Below, piece after piece: positions 7,011-15,746 of a DNA stretch of 39,178 nucleotides. The DNA is from CAZRKC01 sp964600665 (GTDB lineage: Bacteria > Bacillota > SLNR01), in contig CAZRKC010000019.1 in NCBI GenBank assembly GCA_964600665.1, positions 1 to 39,178 of the forward strand, in the 5' to 3' direction. The notes under the pieces are model-generated. The model was not told the DNA's origin, did no database searches, and saw only the letters and a list, made by a program, of their open reading frames with translations. A program made the translations under genes and the position numbers. The first letter of the stretch is position 1, and the number at the start of each line of letters is the position of its first letter.

Positions 7011-9213
7011 AAAACCACGATGGGCACAGATGGGGCTTCGTAGTGAAGAATATGAACAGATTCAAAGAATTATGGGACGTGAACCTAATGAGGTGGAGTT
7101 GGGTATGTTTGCAGTGATGTGGTCAGAGCACTGTAGTTACAAACATTCCCGTCCAGTGCTGAGTCAATTCCCGACTTCAGGGGAGCGGGTCTTGCAAGGC
7201 CCAGGAGAGAATGCTGGTATCGTTGATATCGGTGATGGATGGGCTGTGGCCATGAAGATCGAAAGTCATAACCACCCTTCTGCCATTGAACCATATCAAG
7301 GTGCAGCCACGGGGGTCGGGGGAATCATTCGGGATGTATTTACCATGGGCGCAAGGCCAATTGCGCTATTGAACTCACTGAGGTTCGGTCGTTTGGTAAA
7401 TGTCCGCCAACAACGATTATTCAGCGGTGTCGTCTCCGGGATCGGTGGTTATGGTAATTGTATGGGAATCCCGACCATTGGAGGCGAGACTGTTTTTTCG
7501 AAATCCTATGAGGGAAATCCATTAGTGAATGCCATGTGTGTGGGAATTATCCGACATGATGCAATTATCCGCGGAGTAGCATCCGGGACAGACAACCCGG
7601 TGATGATTGTGGGTGCACGGACCGGTCGGGATGGTATTCACGGTGCCACTTTTGCTTCTGAGGAGTTAGGAGAAGAATCAGAAGAACGTCGGCCAGCAGT
7701 TCAAGTGGGAGATCCTTTTATGGAAAAACTGTTGATGGAAGCATGCTTGGAGTTGATTGGAACCGAGTTTGTCGTCGGGATCCAAGATCTGGGTGCAGCC
7801 GGACTGACCTCTTCTGCAAGTGAAACTGCAAGTCGGGGGAATGGCGGTATCGTAATTGATGTGGCCAAAGTGCCTCGGCGAGAAGAGGGAATGACCCCCT
7901 ATGAGGTAATGCTTTCGGAATCGCAAGAACGGATGCTGATCATCGCCAAGGCTGGATATGAAAATCAGGTTGAGAAGGTGTTTGGAAAATACGGATTAAC
8001 CGCCGTGGTAATCGGAAAAGTAACAGATGATGGTTTGATGCGTATCTTGGACCATGACATTGAAGTCGCCGCAGTACCGGTATCAGCGTTAACTTCAGAT
8101 GCACCTACCTATTACCCGGAAGCAGTCAAACCAGATTACCTAATATCGGCATGGGCATGGAATATTGACGAGATTCCATATCCGATTGATTGGAATAAAG
8201 CCATGATGAGCCTATTAACTTCTGAGAATATTGCTAACAAGGAATGGGTTTATCGGCAATATGATAGTAGTGTTTTGACTAATTCGGTGATCCACCCTGG
8301 GGCAGACGCGGGGTTGATTCGACTGAAAGGAACGACAAAAGGGATTGCGCTAACCACGGATTGTAACGGGCGTTATTGCTATCTTGATCCTTACAATGGG
8401 GGAATGCAGGCAGTGGTCGAAGCGGCGCGGAATTGCGTGTGCACCGGAGCACGACCAATTGCAGTCACAGACTGCTTGAATTTTGGCAGTCCGGAAAAAC
8501 CGGAAATTTTCTGGCAGTTCAAAGAGTCAGTCGCTGGGATGAGTGCCGCGTGTAAAGTTCTCGACACACCAGTCATTAGTGGGAATGTAAGTTTTTATAA
8601 TGAGAATGAGGGGGAAGCAATTTATCCCACACCTGTTGTCGGCATGGTCGGATTGCTGGATGACATTGAGCGTAGATGCACTGCAGGGTGGAAATATACG
8701 GGAGACTCGATCATCGTCCTTGGGGTAAGTCGGGATGATCTTGGGGCCACTGAGTATTTGGATGTCGTGCATAATCGAATTACTGGTAAGCCACCAAAGG
8801 TCGACTTGCAGCATGAAAAACTTCTCATGGAGTGTGTTCTCAATTTAATTCATGATTTTCGAATTAATACAGCCCACGATATCAGTGATGGTGGCTTGGC
8901 TGTAGCATTAGCAGAAAGCTGTTTCTTGGCGAACCCTGGTGCTAAGGGAGTTGAAGTCAGTCTTGAGGACAACATTCGGGATGACAGTGTTTTGTTTGGT
9001 GAAACGCAAGGGCGGGTAATCGTGGCATGTAGTCAAGAAAACCTGGATGAAGTTTTACGAATTGCAGGTCAATGGGGTATTCCCGCTACCGTAATTGGGC
9101 GAGTTTCGAATAAAACATTCTCCATTACGGTAAATAAACAGACCCTCATCAATCTGGACACAGAGACAATGGAGGCTGATTGGAGGGGAGCGATCGAGTG
9201 GAAAATGAAATGA
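7003..9213 (+). CDS. purL: Phosphoribosylformylglycinamidine synthase subunit PurL
   Basis: A 736-aa small-type PurL that converts FGAR to FGAM with ATP and ammonia from PurQ. It lacks the fused glutaminase of the large proteobacterial enzyme, which agrees with separate purS and purQ. Diagnostic blocks are WSEHCSYKHSRP near residue 39, ESHNHPSAIEPYQGAATGVGG near 84, and the second AIRS-like half with DCNGRYCYLDPYNGG and TAHDISDGGLAVALAESC. The open frame reaches back to 6946 inside purQ, but MAEKPRWAQMGL at 7003 is the likely start and overlaps the purQ stop by 8 bp. Confidence 0.96.
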   Translation: MAEKPRWAQMGLRSEEYEQIQRIMGREPNEVELGMFAVMWSEHCSYKHSRPVLSQFPTSGERVLQGPGENAGIVDIGDGWAVAMKIESHNHPSAIEPYQGAATGVGGIIRDVFTMGARPIALLNSLRFGRLVNVRQQRLFSGVVSGIGGYGNCMGIPTIGGETVFSKSYEGNPLVNAMCVGIIRHDAIIRGVASGTDNPVMIVGARTGRDGIHGATFASEELGEESEERRPAVQVGDPFMEKLLMEACLELIGTEFVVGIQDLGAAGLTSSASETASRGNGGIVIDVAKVPRREEGMTPYEVMLSESQERMLIIAKAGYENQVEKVFGKYGLTAVVIGKVTDDGLMRILDHDIEVAAVPVSALTSDAPTYYPEAVKPDYLISAWAWNIDEIPYPIDWNKAMMSLLTSENIANKEWVYRQYDSSVLTNSVIHPGADAGLIRLKGTTKGIALTTDCNGRYCYLDPYNGGMQAVVEAARNCVCTGARPIAVTDCLNFGSPEKPEIFWQFKESVAGMSAACKVLDTPVISGNVSFYNENEGEAIYPTPVVGMVGLLDDIERRCTAGWKYTGDSIIVLGVSRDDLGATEYLDVVHNRITGKPPKVDLQHEKLLMECVLNLIHDFRINTAHDISDGGLAVALAESCFLANPGAKGVEVSLEDNIRDDSVLFGETQGRVIVACSQENLDEVLRIAGQWGIPATVIGRVSNKTFSITVNKQTLINLDTETMEADWRGAIEWKMK

Positions 9214-10631
9214 ACAAACGATTCCCAGATAAAATGGAAGAAGAGTGTGGAGTTTTCGGTGTCTATGCCCCCGGACAGGACGTTGCTGGGATGACATACT
9301 TAGGGCTATTTGCCCTGCAACATCGTGGGCAGGAAAGTGCAGGTATTGCCGTCTCAGATGGTACAACTATTCATATGCATAAAGCTATGGGTCTGGTCTC
9401 TCAGGTCTTTGATGAGAAGACCATCGCTAGTTTGCAAGGAAATATCGCATTAGGGCATGTGCGCTATTCCACCACGGGATCGAGTCTCGTCATAAACGCA
9501 CAACCATTAGTGGCAAAATATCGACGAGGGATATTAGCATTGGGCCACAACGGCAATTTGGTCAATGCCCTAGATTTAAGGTTGGAGTTAGAGGCCAAAG
9601 GTCATATTTTCCAAACGACGATTGATAGTGAAGTGATTGCCAGTCTGATTGCGCAAACTGATCGGGAATTGGTGGAAGATGCAATCGCAGATAGCATGCA
9701 GCGTGTTGCAGGGGCTTACGCGTTGGTTATCATGACAAAGGACAAGCTCTTTGGGGTCAGGGATCCTTATGGCATTCGTCCATTGGCGATCGGCGTGCTC
9801 CCGCAGGGAGGATATGTGTTATCGTCAGAAACCTGTGGTCTGGACGCAGTTGGTGCAGAATTTTTGGCAGATGTTGAGCCGGGTCAAATCGTGATCATCG
9901 ATGAAAATGGTTTACGAACACGTACTTATGGCCAAGCGGGTAAGAAGAGTCTTTGTGTTTTTGAATTTATCTACTTTGCCCGACCGGATAGTGATATCGA
10001 TGGCCACAATGTTCATTTAGTCCGCCGTAAGTTCGGTGCACAACTCGCCAGAGAACACCCGGTTGAAGCGGACATTGTCATTCCAGTTCCTGATTCAGGA
10101 ATTTCGGCTGCCATTGGGTATGCCCAAGAATCGGGCATTCCTTATGCAGAAGGTATGATTAAGAACCGGTATATTGGCAGAACGTTCATACAGCCAGATC
10201 AAAACATGAGAGAAACATCGGTTAAGATTAAACTGAACCCAATTCGCAAAGTTCTTGCTGGAAAGCGGGTGATCGTGATCGATGATAGCATCGTAAGGGG
10301 AACCACCAGTGCAAAAATCGTGCAAATGATCCGCGATGCCGGTGCCGCAGAAGTGCATATGCGAATTGCTTCTCCTCCCGTTACCCATCCATGCCATTTT
10401 GGAATTGACACCCAAACCAGTGAAGAATTGATCGCCAGCAGGCATTCAGAAGATGAGATTCGTAATATTATTGGTGCGGACACATTAGGATATTTGAGCA
10501 TAAAGGGAATGTATGCGGCATCTGGTCTGCTGATGGAAGGCCATTGTGCGGCATGTTTTGACGGAGATTATCCGATCGCTGTGCCAGCGGAGGATCATGA
10601 TAAATATGCCTTGGAGAACAGAAACGTATAA
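9198..10631 (+). CDS. purF: Amidophosphoribosyltransferase (Fe-S type)
   Basis: The committed enzyme of purine synthesis, making phosphoribosylamine from PRPP and glutamine. The catalytic N-terminal cysteine is exposed after cleavage of a short propeptide ending KMEEE before CGVFGVY. The PRPP loop is VIVIDDSIVRGTTS. Four cysteines in KKSLCVFEF, THPCHFG and GHCAAC match the [4Fe-4S] ligands of B. subtilis PurF, so the enzyme should be oxygen-labile. The frame opens with a TTG at 9180 inside purL; the GTG at 9198 has GGAGGGG at good spacing and is preferred (477 aa), with ATG 9210 as an alternative. Confidence 0.95.
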   Translation: MENEMNKRFPDKMEEECGVFGVYAPGQDVAGMTYLGLFALQHRGQESAGIAVSDGTTIHMHKAMGLVSQVFDEKTIASLQGNIALGHVRYSTTGSSLVINAQPLVAKYRRGILALGHNGNLVNALDLRLELEAKGHIFQTTIDSEVIASLIAQTDRELVEDAIADSMQRVAGAYALVIMTKDKLFGVRDPYGIRPLAIGVLPQGGYVLSSETCGLDAVGAEFLADVEPGQIVIIDENGLRTRTYGQAGKKSLCVFEFIYFARPDSDIDGHNVHLVRRKFGAQLAREHPVEADIVIPVPDSGISAAIGYAQESGIPYAEGMIKNRYIGRTFIQPDQNMRETSVKIKLNPIRKVLAGKRVIVIDDSIVRGTTSAKIVQMIRDAGAAEVHMRIASPPVTHPCHFGIDTQTSEELIASRHSEDEIRNIIGADTLGYLSIKGMYAASGLLMEGHCAACFDGDYPIAVPAEDHDKYALENRNV

Positions 10632-10648
10632 GGGAGGGGGCAGTTTTA

Positions 10649-11686
10649 ATGGAAGATAAGAAGGGATTGAGTTATGCCGACTCCGGAGTTGATATCGATG
10701 CCGGAAATGAAGCAGTTCGATTGATTAAACCCCATGCTAAACGTACTTTTCGACCAGAAGTACTTTCCGATATTGGGGGTTTTGGAGGATTGTTCGGGGT
10801 TCCGGGAGGATATAAGGAGCCAGTATTAGTCTCAGGTACGGATGGTGTTGGGACTAAACTTAAAGTTGCATTCATGATGGATAAACACGATACGGTAGGC
10901 CAGGATGTCGTTGCTTATTGTGTTAATGATGTTATTGTCCAAGGTGCAGAATGTTTGTTCTTTCTAGATTACATCGGAATCGGGAAGTTGGATCCGGTTA
11001 AGGTTGAAGCCATTGTGAAGGGTGTAGCGGATGGATGTGAATTGGCAGGATGCGCTCTTCTCGGTGGGGAAACTGCTGAATTACCGGGGTTTTATGCTCA
11101 AGGTGAGTACGATTTGGTAGGATTCTCAGTTGGGATAGTCGAAAGAGGGAAAATCATTGACGGGTCCTCAATCAAGGCAGGAGATATCATATTAGGGTTA
11201 GCGTCAACTGGTTTACACAGTTCCGGTTATTCTTTGGCAAGGAAGGCAATATTTGAGCATGCTGGCTATGCTGTCCATGATTATGTGTCAGAGCTCGGGC
11301 AAACTGTCGGAGAAGAAATGTTGATTCCAACAAGAATATATGTAAAATCAATTATGGAACTACAGCGCCATATATCAGTCAAAGGAATTTCCAACATAAC
11401 AGGGGGAGGGTTCTACGATAATATTCCGCGGGTACTCCCTGATGGGGTCAAGGCCGTCATTCACAAAGGCACTTGGCCAGTACAACCTATTTTCCCATTT
11501 ATTGAGCGATGTGGTGATGTGGCTGAGCGAGAAATGTATCGTACTTTTAACATGGGGATTGGCATGGTGGTAATCGTCGCACCTGAAGATGCAGAAGTCG
11601 CTAAGCGGACACTAATTGAAGCAGGTGAAAAAGTTTACTCCATCGGACATATCGAGTCAGGAGAATCGGTGGTGGAGATATGGTAG
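10649..11686 (+). CDS. purM: Phosphoribosylformylglycinamidine cyclo-ligase (AIR synthetase)
   Basis: A 345-aa ATP-dependent enzyme that closes the imidazole ring, turning FGAM into AIR. SYADSGVDIDAGNEAV at the N-terminus, VSGTDGVGTKLKVAF near residue 61, and LLGGETAELPGFY near residue 137 are the family blocks; ITGGGFYDNIPRVLP near 250 is the C-terminal-domain motif. Length is normal. A strong AGGGAGGGGG ribosome-binding site precedes the ATG. Its stop overlaps the start of purN. Confidence 0.96.
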   Translation: MEDKKGLSYADSGVDIDAGNEAVRLIKPHAKRTFRPEVLSDIGGFGGLFGVPGGYKEPVLVSGTDGVGTKLKVAFMMDKHDTVGQDVVAYCVNDVIVQGAECLFFLDYIGIGKLDPVKVEAIVKGVADGCELAGCALLGGETAELPGFYAQGEYDLVGFSVGIVERGKIIDGSSIKAGDIILGLASTGLHSSGYSLARKAIFEHAGYAVHDYVSELGQTVGEEMLIPTRIYVKSIMELQRHISVKGISNITGGGFYDNIPRVLPDGVKAVIHKGTWPVQPIFPFIERCGDVAEREMYRTFNMGIGMVVIVAPEDAEVAKRTLIEAGEKVYSIGHIESGESVVEIW

Positions 11687-12345
11687 ATGAGGCTACAAGC
11701 AGAAAGGTGAAAACGGCTGTTTTGGTTTCTGGGGGGGGAACAAATCTGCAAGCATTGATTGACTCAATTGAGGCAGGAACTTGCCCTGCAGAAATCGTGA
11801 TGGTCATCAGTACTCGAAAGACAGCTTATGCCTTAGAACGAGCACGGTTACATGGGCTTCCTTACCGGGTTATTCGACCCAAAGACTATCTTCATGAATC
11901 TGATTATGACCGGGCTTTATTGGAATGTCTGGATGAATGTGACGCACGGCTAGTCTTATTGGCGGGTTTTCTTGCTGTTGTTGGTCCGGCAGTTGTCAGA
12001 AGGTATCCCAATCGGATTATGAATATCCATCCATCATTAATTCCAGCTTTTTGTGGACCGGGTATGTATGGGGAACGAGTCCATCGCCAAGCCTTGGAGT
12101 ATGGTGTTAAAATTACCGGCTGTACCGTGATGTTTGTGGATGAAGGAGTCGATTCTGGTCCGGTCATCTTGCAGAAGGCAGTTCCTGTTTTAGATGATGA
12201 CACCGTTGAAACATTATCGAAGAGAGTCTTGATCGAAGAACACAAATTATATCCAGAAGCGGTGCGGCTTTTTGCGGAAGGGCATCTTGAAGTAACTGGC
12301 CGAAAAGTGCGGGTATTGGATGGAAATATCAAGTGTCATCAGTAG
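11680..12345 (+). CDS. purN: Phosphoribosylglycinamide formyltransferase (10-formyl-THF dependent)
   Basis: A 221-aa GAR transformylase that uses 10-formyl-THF. The catalytic segment NIHPSLIPAFCGPGMYG near residue 111 carries the Asn and His, and VDEGVDSGPVILQKAVPV near residue 149 carries the Asp; VSGGGTNLQALIDS near residue 13 binds the phosphate. As this is PurN rather than the formate-using PurT, formate must first pass through formyl-THF to reach purines, which gives the ZTP-controlled pflB next door a metabolic reason. It overlaps purM by 7 bp. Confidence 0.94.
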   Translation: MVDEATSRKVKTAVLVSGGGTNLQALIDSIEAGTCPAEIVMVISTRKTAYALERARLHGLPYRVIRPKDYLHESDYDRALLECLDECDARLVLLAGFLAVVGPAVVRRYPNRIMNIHPSLIPAFCGPGMYGERVHRQALEYGVKITGCTVMFVDEGVDSGPVILQKAVPVLDDDTVETLSKRVLIEEHKLYPEAVRLFAEGHLEVTGRKVRVLDGNIKCHQ

Positions 12346-12403
12346 ATATGAAAGCCATGCGGGATAATAGAATCGACTTGTGGGCACAAGTCAAGGAGGT
12401 TAT

Positions 12404-13954
12404 ATGATGATCAAGCGCGCATTAATTAGTGTATCTTCAAAAGACGGTATCGTGGATTTTGCAAAAGCGATAGCGGATTTGGGCATTGAAATCATATCAA
12501 CAGGTGGCACAGCCGCCCTCCTGGCGGCAAATGGCATCCAGGTTCGCTTGGTATCGGATTTGACAGGCTTTCCAGAGATTCTCGATGGTCGAGTGAAGAC
12601 GCTTCAACCATCGATTCATGGCGGCATTTTGGCCATGAGGGACAACCTGGAACATATGGATACTATACAAAAACATCAAATTTTGCCCATCGATATGGTC
12701 GTTGTCAATCTATATCCATTCAAAGAGACGATCAGTAAGCCTAATGTACTACTTTCAGAAGCTATTGAGAACATTGATATTGGTGGTCCCGCTATGATCC
12801 GTTCTGCGGCAAAAAACTATCGAGATGTAACAGTGCTGGTGAATCCGGCGGCGTATAGCGAAGTCATCCAATCTATTAAAGATAAAGGGGACACAGACAT
12901 CACTCTGCGGTTTCGACTTGCAGTAGAAGCTTTCAGCCACACCGGTCAGTATGATGCGCTGATCAGTCGATATTTGTATCTTCAGGACCCTGAGTCTGGC
13001 CCGTTTCCTCCAGTTTTAAATCTGAGTTTAGAGAAAATTTCAGATCTTCATTACGGAGAGAACCCTCACCAGCGAGGTGCATTTTATAAAGAGGCATTTA
13101 CCGCTGAACCATGCATTGCCAATGCGAAACAGCTACATGGACGGGATCTGTCATATAATAATGTGAATGATGCCAATGCAGCGCTAGAACTGGTGAAGGA
13201 ATTTGTTGAACCGGCAGTTGTAGCAGTCAAACATGCAAATCCGTGTGGTGTTGGCATCGGTACTGATTTATGTGAGGCTTATCAGAAAGCGTTCGATTCG
13301 GATCCAATTTCAATTTTTGGAGGAATCATCGCGGTTAATCGAACCATGGATGCGGATTGTGCCAGAGAGATCCATAAAATTTTCGTGGAAATTGTGATTG
13401 CTCCAGGATATACTCCGGAGGCTATCGCTATTCTAACGCAAAAGAAAAACATCCGTATTTTGGATGTAGGGCCTTTCAGTGGGTTGAAGGATCGAGCCTT
13501 TTGGGATATGAAAAAAGTTAATGGCGGTATGCTGGTTCAAGATGCAGATTTGGCATTAACCGATTTGCAGACTTGGGTCAATGTGTCGAAACGTACCCCT
13601 AATCAAACTGAACTGGCGGACCTGGAATTTGCCTGGAAAGTTGTCAAACACACCAAAAGCAATGCGATTATCTTTGCGAAAAATGGTGGAACAGTGGGAA
13701 TCGGAGCTGGTCAAATGAATCGGGTTGGTTCTGCACGGATTGCCGCCGAACAGGCAGGAGAAAAAGCAAGAGGTGCTGTGATGGCATCTGATGCATTTTT
13801 CCCCTTTCCTGACAGCGTCGAAGTTGCGGTTCGAGCCGGAGTCACGGCAATCGCGCATCCCGGTGGATCTGTTAAAGATAAGGAGTCCATTGAGGAAGCT
13901 GACCGAGCGGGCGTGGCAATGCTCATCACTGGGATTAGGCACTTCAGGCATTAA
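12404..13954 (+). CDS. purH: Bifunctional AICAR transformylase / IMP cyclohydrolase
   Basis: A 516-aa enzyme for the last two steps to IMP: AICAR is formylated with 10-formyl-THF and then cyclised. The N-terminal cyclohydrolase domain shows STGGTAALLAANGI and DGRVKTLQPSIHGGIL; the C-terminal transformylase shows the catalytic KHANPCGVG near residue 270 and GQMNRVGSARIA near 440. Its substrate AICAR (ZMP) is the precursor of the ZTP sensed by the riboswitch upstream of pflB. ATG 12404 and ATG 12407 both follow AAGGAGGT; the second has slightly better spacing. An upstream GTG at 12380 would include the ribosome-binding site and is unlikely. Confidence 0.96.
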   Translation: MMIKRALISVSSKDGIVDFAKAIADLGIEIISTGGTAALLAANGIQVRLVSDLTGFPEILDGRVKTLQPSIHGGILAMRDNLEHMDTIQKHQILPIDMVVVNLYPFKETISKPNVLLSEAIENIDIGGPAMIRSAAKNYRDVTVLVNPAAYSEVIQSIKDKGDTDITLRFRLAVEAFSHTGQYDALISRYLYLQDPESGPFPPVLNLSLEKISDLHYGENPHQRGAFYKEAFTAEPCIANAKQLHGRDLSYNNVNDANAALELVKEFVEPAVVAVKHANPCGVGIGTDLCEAYQKAFDSDPISIFGGIIAVNRTMDADCAREIHKIFVEIVIAPGYTPEAIAILTQKKNIRILDVGPFSGLKDRAFWDMKKVNGGMLVQDADLALTDLQTWVNVSKRTPNQTELADLEFAWKVVKHTKSNAIIFAKNGGTVGIGAGQMNRVGSARIAAEQAGEKARGAVMASDAFFPFPDSVEVAVRAGVTAIAHPGGSVKDKESIEEADRAGVAMLITGIRHFRH

Positions 13955-13971
13955 AGCAGGGGGGCGAGGTC

Positions 13972-15240
13972 ATGAAAGTTCTTGTGATTGGAAACGGTGG
14001 GCGAGAGCACACACTCATCTGGAAGCTGAATCAAAGTCCTAAAGTTTCGAAACTTTTTTGTGCGCCTGGCAATGGCGGAACGAGTGGTTTAGCTGAATCG
14101 GTCCATATAGATGTGGATGATATCCAGCAGATAGCAGATTTTGCCCAATCGGCAGGGATCGATCTGACTGTGGTGGGACCGGAGGCTCCTTTGGTAGCTG
14201 GTATCGTGGACGAATTTAATAAAAGAGGAATGAGGATTTTTGGTCCTACGAAAGCTGCTGCACGACTTGAGGGCAGTAAGGTATTTGCTAAAGAATTGAT
14301 GGCAAAGTACAAGATTCCAACTGCATCGTTTGAAGTCGCGCGGTCACCTCAGGAGGCAAAAAGTGCGCTTCAGCGGTTTGGGCTACCGGTGGTCATCAAA
14401 GCTGATGGCTTGGCAGCCGGGAAAGGTGTTATCATTGCCAAAACCAAACAAGAGGCAGAGGGTGCAATCGATTTAATCATGATCGAAAAGGAATTTGGGA
14501 CAGCTGGAGATATGATTCTCATTGAAGAGTGTTTGACGGGAGAAGAAGTCTCGATTCTTGCATTTACAGATGGACATACTGTAATACCCATGGTGTCTGC
14601 GCAGGACCACAAACGAGTTTTTGATGGCGATCAAGGACCTAACACAGGTGGCATGGGGGCTTACTCACCGGCGCCTATATATACGGAAAGTTTATCAAAG
14701 CAGGTTGAAGATCAAATTTTGTTAGCCACTATTCAGGCGCTCAAAAACGAAGGGATTTCATATAGCGGCGTGTTGTATGCGGGTCTAATGTTAACAGAAA
14801 GTGGGCCGAAAGTACTCGAATACAACGCACGATTCGGTGATCCAGAGACCCAAGTAATCTTACCGCGACTTATGACAGATTTAATGGACATTTTACTGGA
14901 CGCAACAAGTGGAACATTAGATCGCTGTCATGTGACCTGGAACGAGAACCCCTCTGTCTGTGTCGTGATGGCTTCAGGTGGATATCCGGGTAAATATCAA
15001 ATCAAAAAAGAGATTTTTGGGCTCGAAAATGTGCCAACGATGAAACAAATCATGATTTTCCATGCCGGCACGACTGCTGAAGATGATCGGATCTTGACTT
15101 CAGGGGGACGTGTTTTAGGAGTAACAGCAATTGGAGAGACCCTTCAAGCTGCGATTGATAGAGCATACCAAACCGTTCGGACGATCCACTTTGATGGAGC
15201 CCATTATCGTAACGATATCGGTTACAAGGCGCTAAAATAA
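13972..15240 (+). CDS. purD: Phosphoribosylamine-glycine ligase (GAR synthetase)
   Basis: A 422-aa ATP-grasp enzyme joining phosphoribosylamine and glycine, the second step of the pathway. VIGNGGREHTLIWKL at the N-terminus is the GARS-N signature, PVVIKADGLAAGKGV near residue 139 is the ATP-grasp lysine region, and EYNARFGDPETQVILPRL near residue 282 is the metal- and ATP-binding signature. It is the last gene of the operon, starting 17 bp after purH, and its stop codon is immediately followed by a long terminator stem. Confidence 0.96.
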   Translation: MKVLVIGNGGREHTLIWKLNQSPKVSKLFCAPGNGGTSGLAESVHIDVDDIQQIADFAQSAGIDLTVVGPEAPLVAGIVDEFNKRGMRIFGPTKAAARLEGSKVFAKELMAKYKIPTASFEVARSPQEAKSALQRFGLPVVIKADGLAAGKGVIIAKTKQEAEGAIDLIMIEKEFGTAGDMILIEECLTGEEVSILAFTDGHTVIPMVSAQDHKRVFDGDQGPNTGGMGAYSPAPIYTESLSKQVEDQILLATIQALKNEGISYSGVLYAGLMLTESGPKVLEYNARFGDPETQVILPRLMTDLMDILLDATSGTLDRCHVTWNENPSVCVVMASGGYPGKYQIKKEIFGLENVPTMKQIMIFHAGTTAEDDRILTSGGRVLGVTAIGETLQAAIDRAYQTVRTIHFDGAHYRNDIGYKALK

Positions 15241-15283
15241 TAAACAAACCCGTCGGATGCACATGCCGCCGGGTTTGTTTATT
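15239..15283. terminator. Bidirectional terminator between purD and a convergent small gene
   Basis: A perfect 14-bp inverted repeat (AATAAACAAACCCG with CGGGTTTGTTTATT) encloses a partly paired loop. T-rich flanks on both strands suit termination of the purine operon from the left and of the minus-strand gene at 15289-15552 from the right. Confidence 0.85.
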
Positions 15284-15288
15284 ATACA

Positions 15289-15552
15289 TTATTCTTTAGA
15301 CAACTGCTCCCAAAAGATTTCAAGTTCATCCTGGAGTCCATCCCAAATTAGATCACTGACCTCGTTCAAATCCTCGAGGCGCTTGACTCCTTCAAGATAT
15401 CTGATTTCTGTCTTTTCCAGCTTTTTTGCTAGATCAGGTTTCTCTTCTGCCGGAGCATTACTAAGTTTCAATTTTAGTATGTTGATTGAAGCCTGCATAT
15501 CTTGAAGCCGTTCTTCTACCTTCTTGAGAAATTCATGTTTATCGGACATCAT
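15289..15552 (-). CDS. Small coiled-coil protein of unknown function
   Basis: An 87-aa, highly charged protein that I do not recognise. It is almost entirely predicted helix: a heptad-like pattern runs through residues 5-65 (EFLKKVEERLQDMQASINILKLKL, then LAKKLEKTEIRYLEGVKRLEDL), followed by a tryptophan-containing acidic tail. There is no signal peptide or membrane segment. A good promoter at 15626-15654 and a GGGGGAG ribosome-binding site support expression, and a terminator follows. It may be a small oligomeric scaffold, but no function can be assigned. Confidence 0.75.
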   Translation of the reverse strand: MMSDKHEFLKKVEERLQDMQASINILKLKLSNAPAEEKPDLAKKLEKTEIRYLEGVKRLEDLNEVSDLIWDGLQDELEIFWEQLSKE

Positions 15553-15625
15553 GTGATATCTCCCCCTTTGCTTATTTTTGCTATGGGTTCAAAATCATTC
15601 TCAAAAAAAGATAAGCTTCAATATT

Positions 15626-15654
15626 ATTATAGCGAATAACACAAGAATCGTCAA
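15626..15654 (-). promoter_or_regulatory. Promoter of the small coiled-coil gene
   Basis: On the minus strand TTGACG (15654-15649) and TATAAT (15631-15626) are separated by exactly 17 bp, a near-consensus sigma-A promoter about 75 bp before the ATG. Confidence 0.75.
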
Positions 15655-15669
15655 ATTAATAAGATAATG

Positions 15670-15683
15670 GTTCTTAACAGAAC
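15670..15683. repeat. Inverted repeat between divergent promoters (possible operator)
   Basis: GTTCT-taac-AGAAC is a perfect 5-bp inverted repeat lying between the -35 elements of two divergent promoters (15649-15654 minus and 15698-15703 plus). Its position fits an operator for a regulator controlling both genes, but a 5-bp arm can occur by chance. Confidence 0.35.
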
Positions 15684-15697
15684 TTAAGGGAACTTTA

Positions 15698-15727
15698 TTG
15701 ACCAAGTTGCCGTCAAATGACTAATAC
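15698..15727 (+). promoter_or_regulatory. Possible promoter of the lipoprotein gene
   Basis: TTGACC at 15698-15703 and TAATAC at 15722-15727 with an 18-bp spacer. The leader would be very short, with the ribosome-binding site starting a few bases after the predicted start point. Confidence 0.45.
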
Positions 15728-15746
15728 TTGTATTGGAGGCGGTTTT

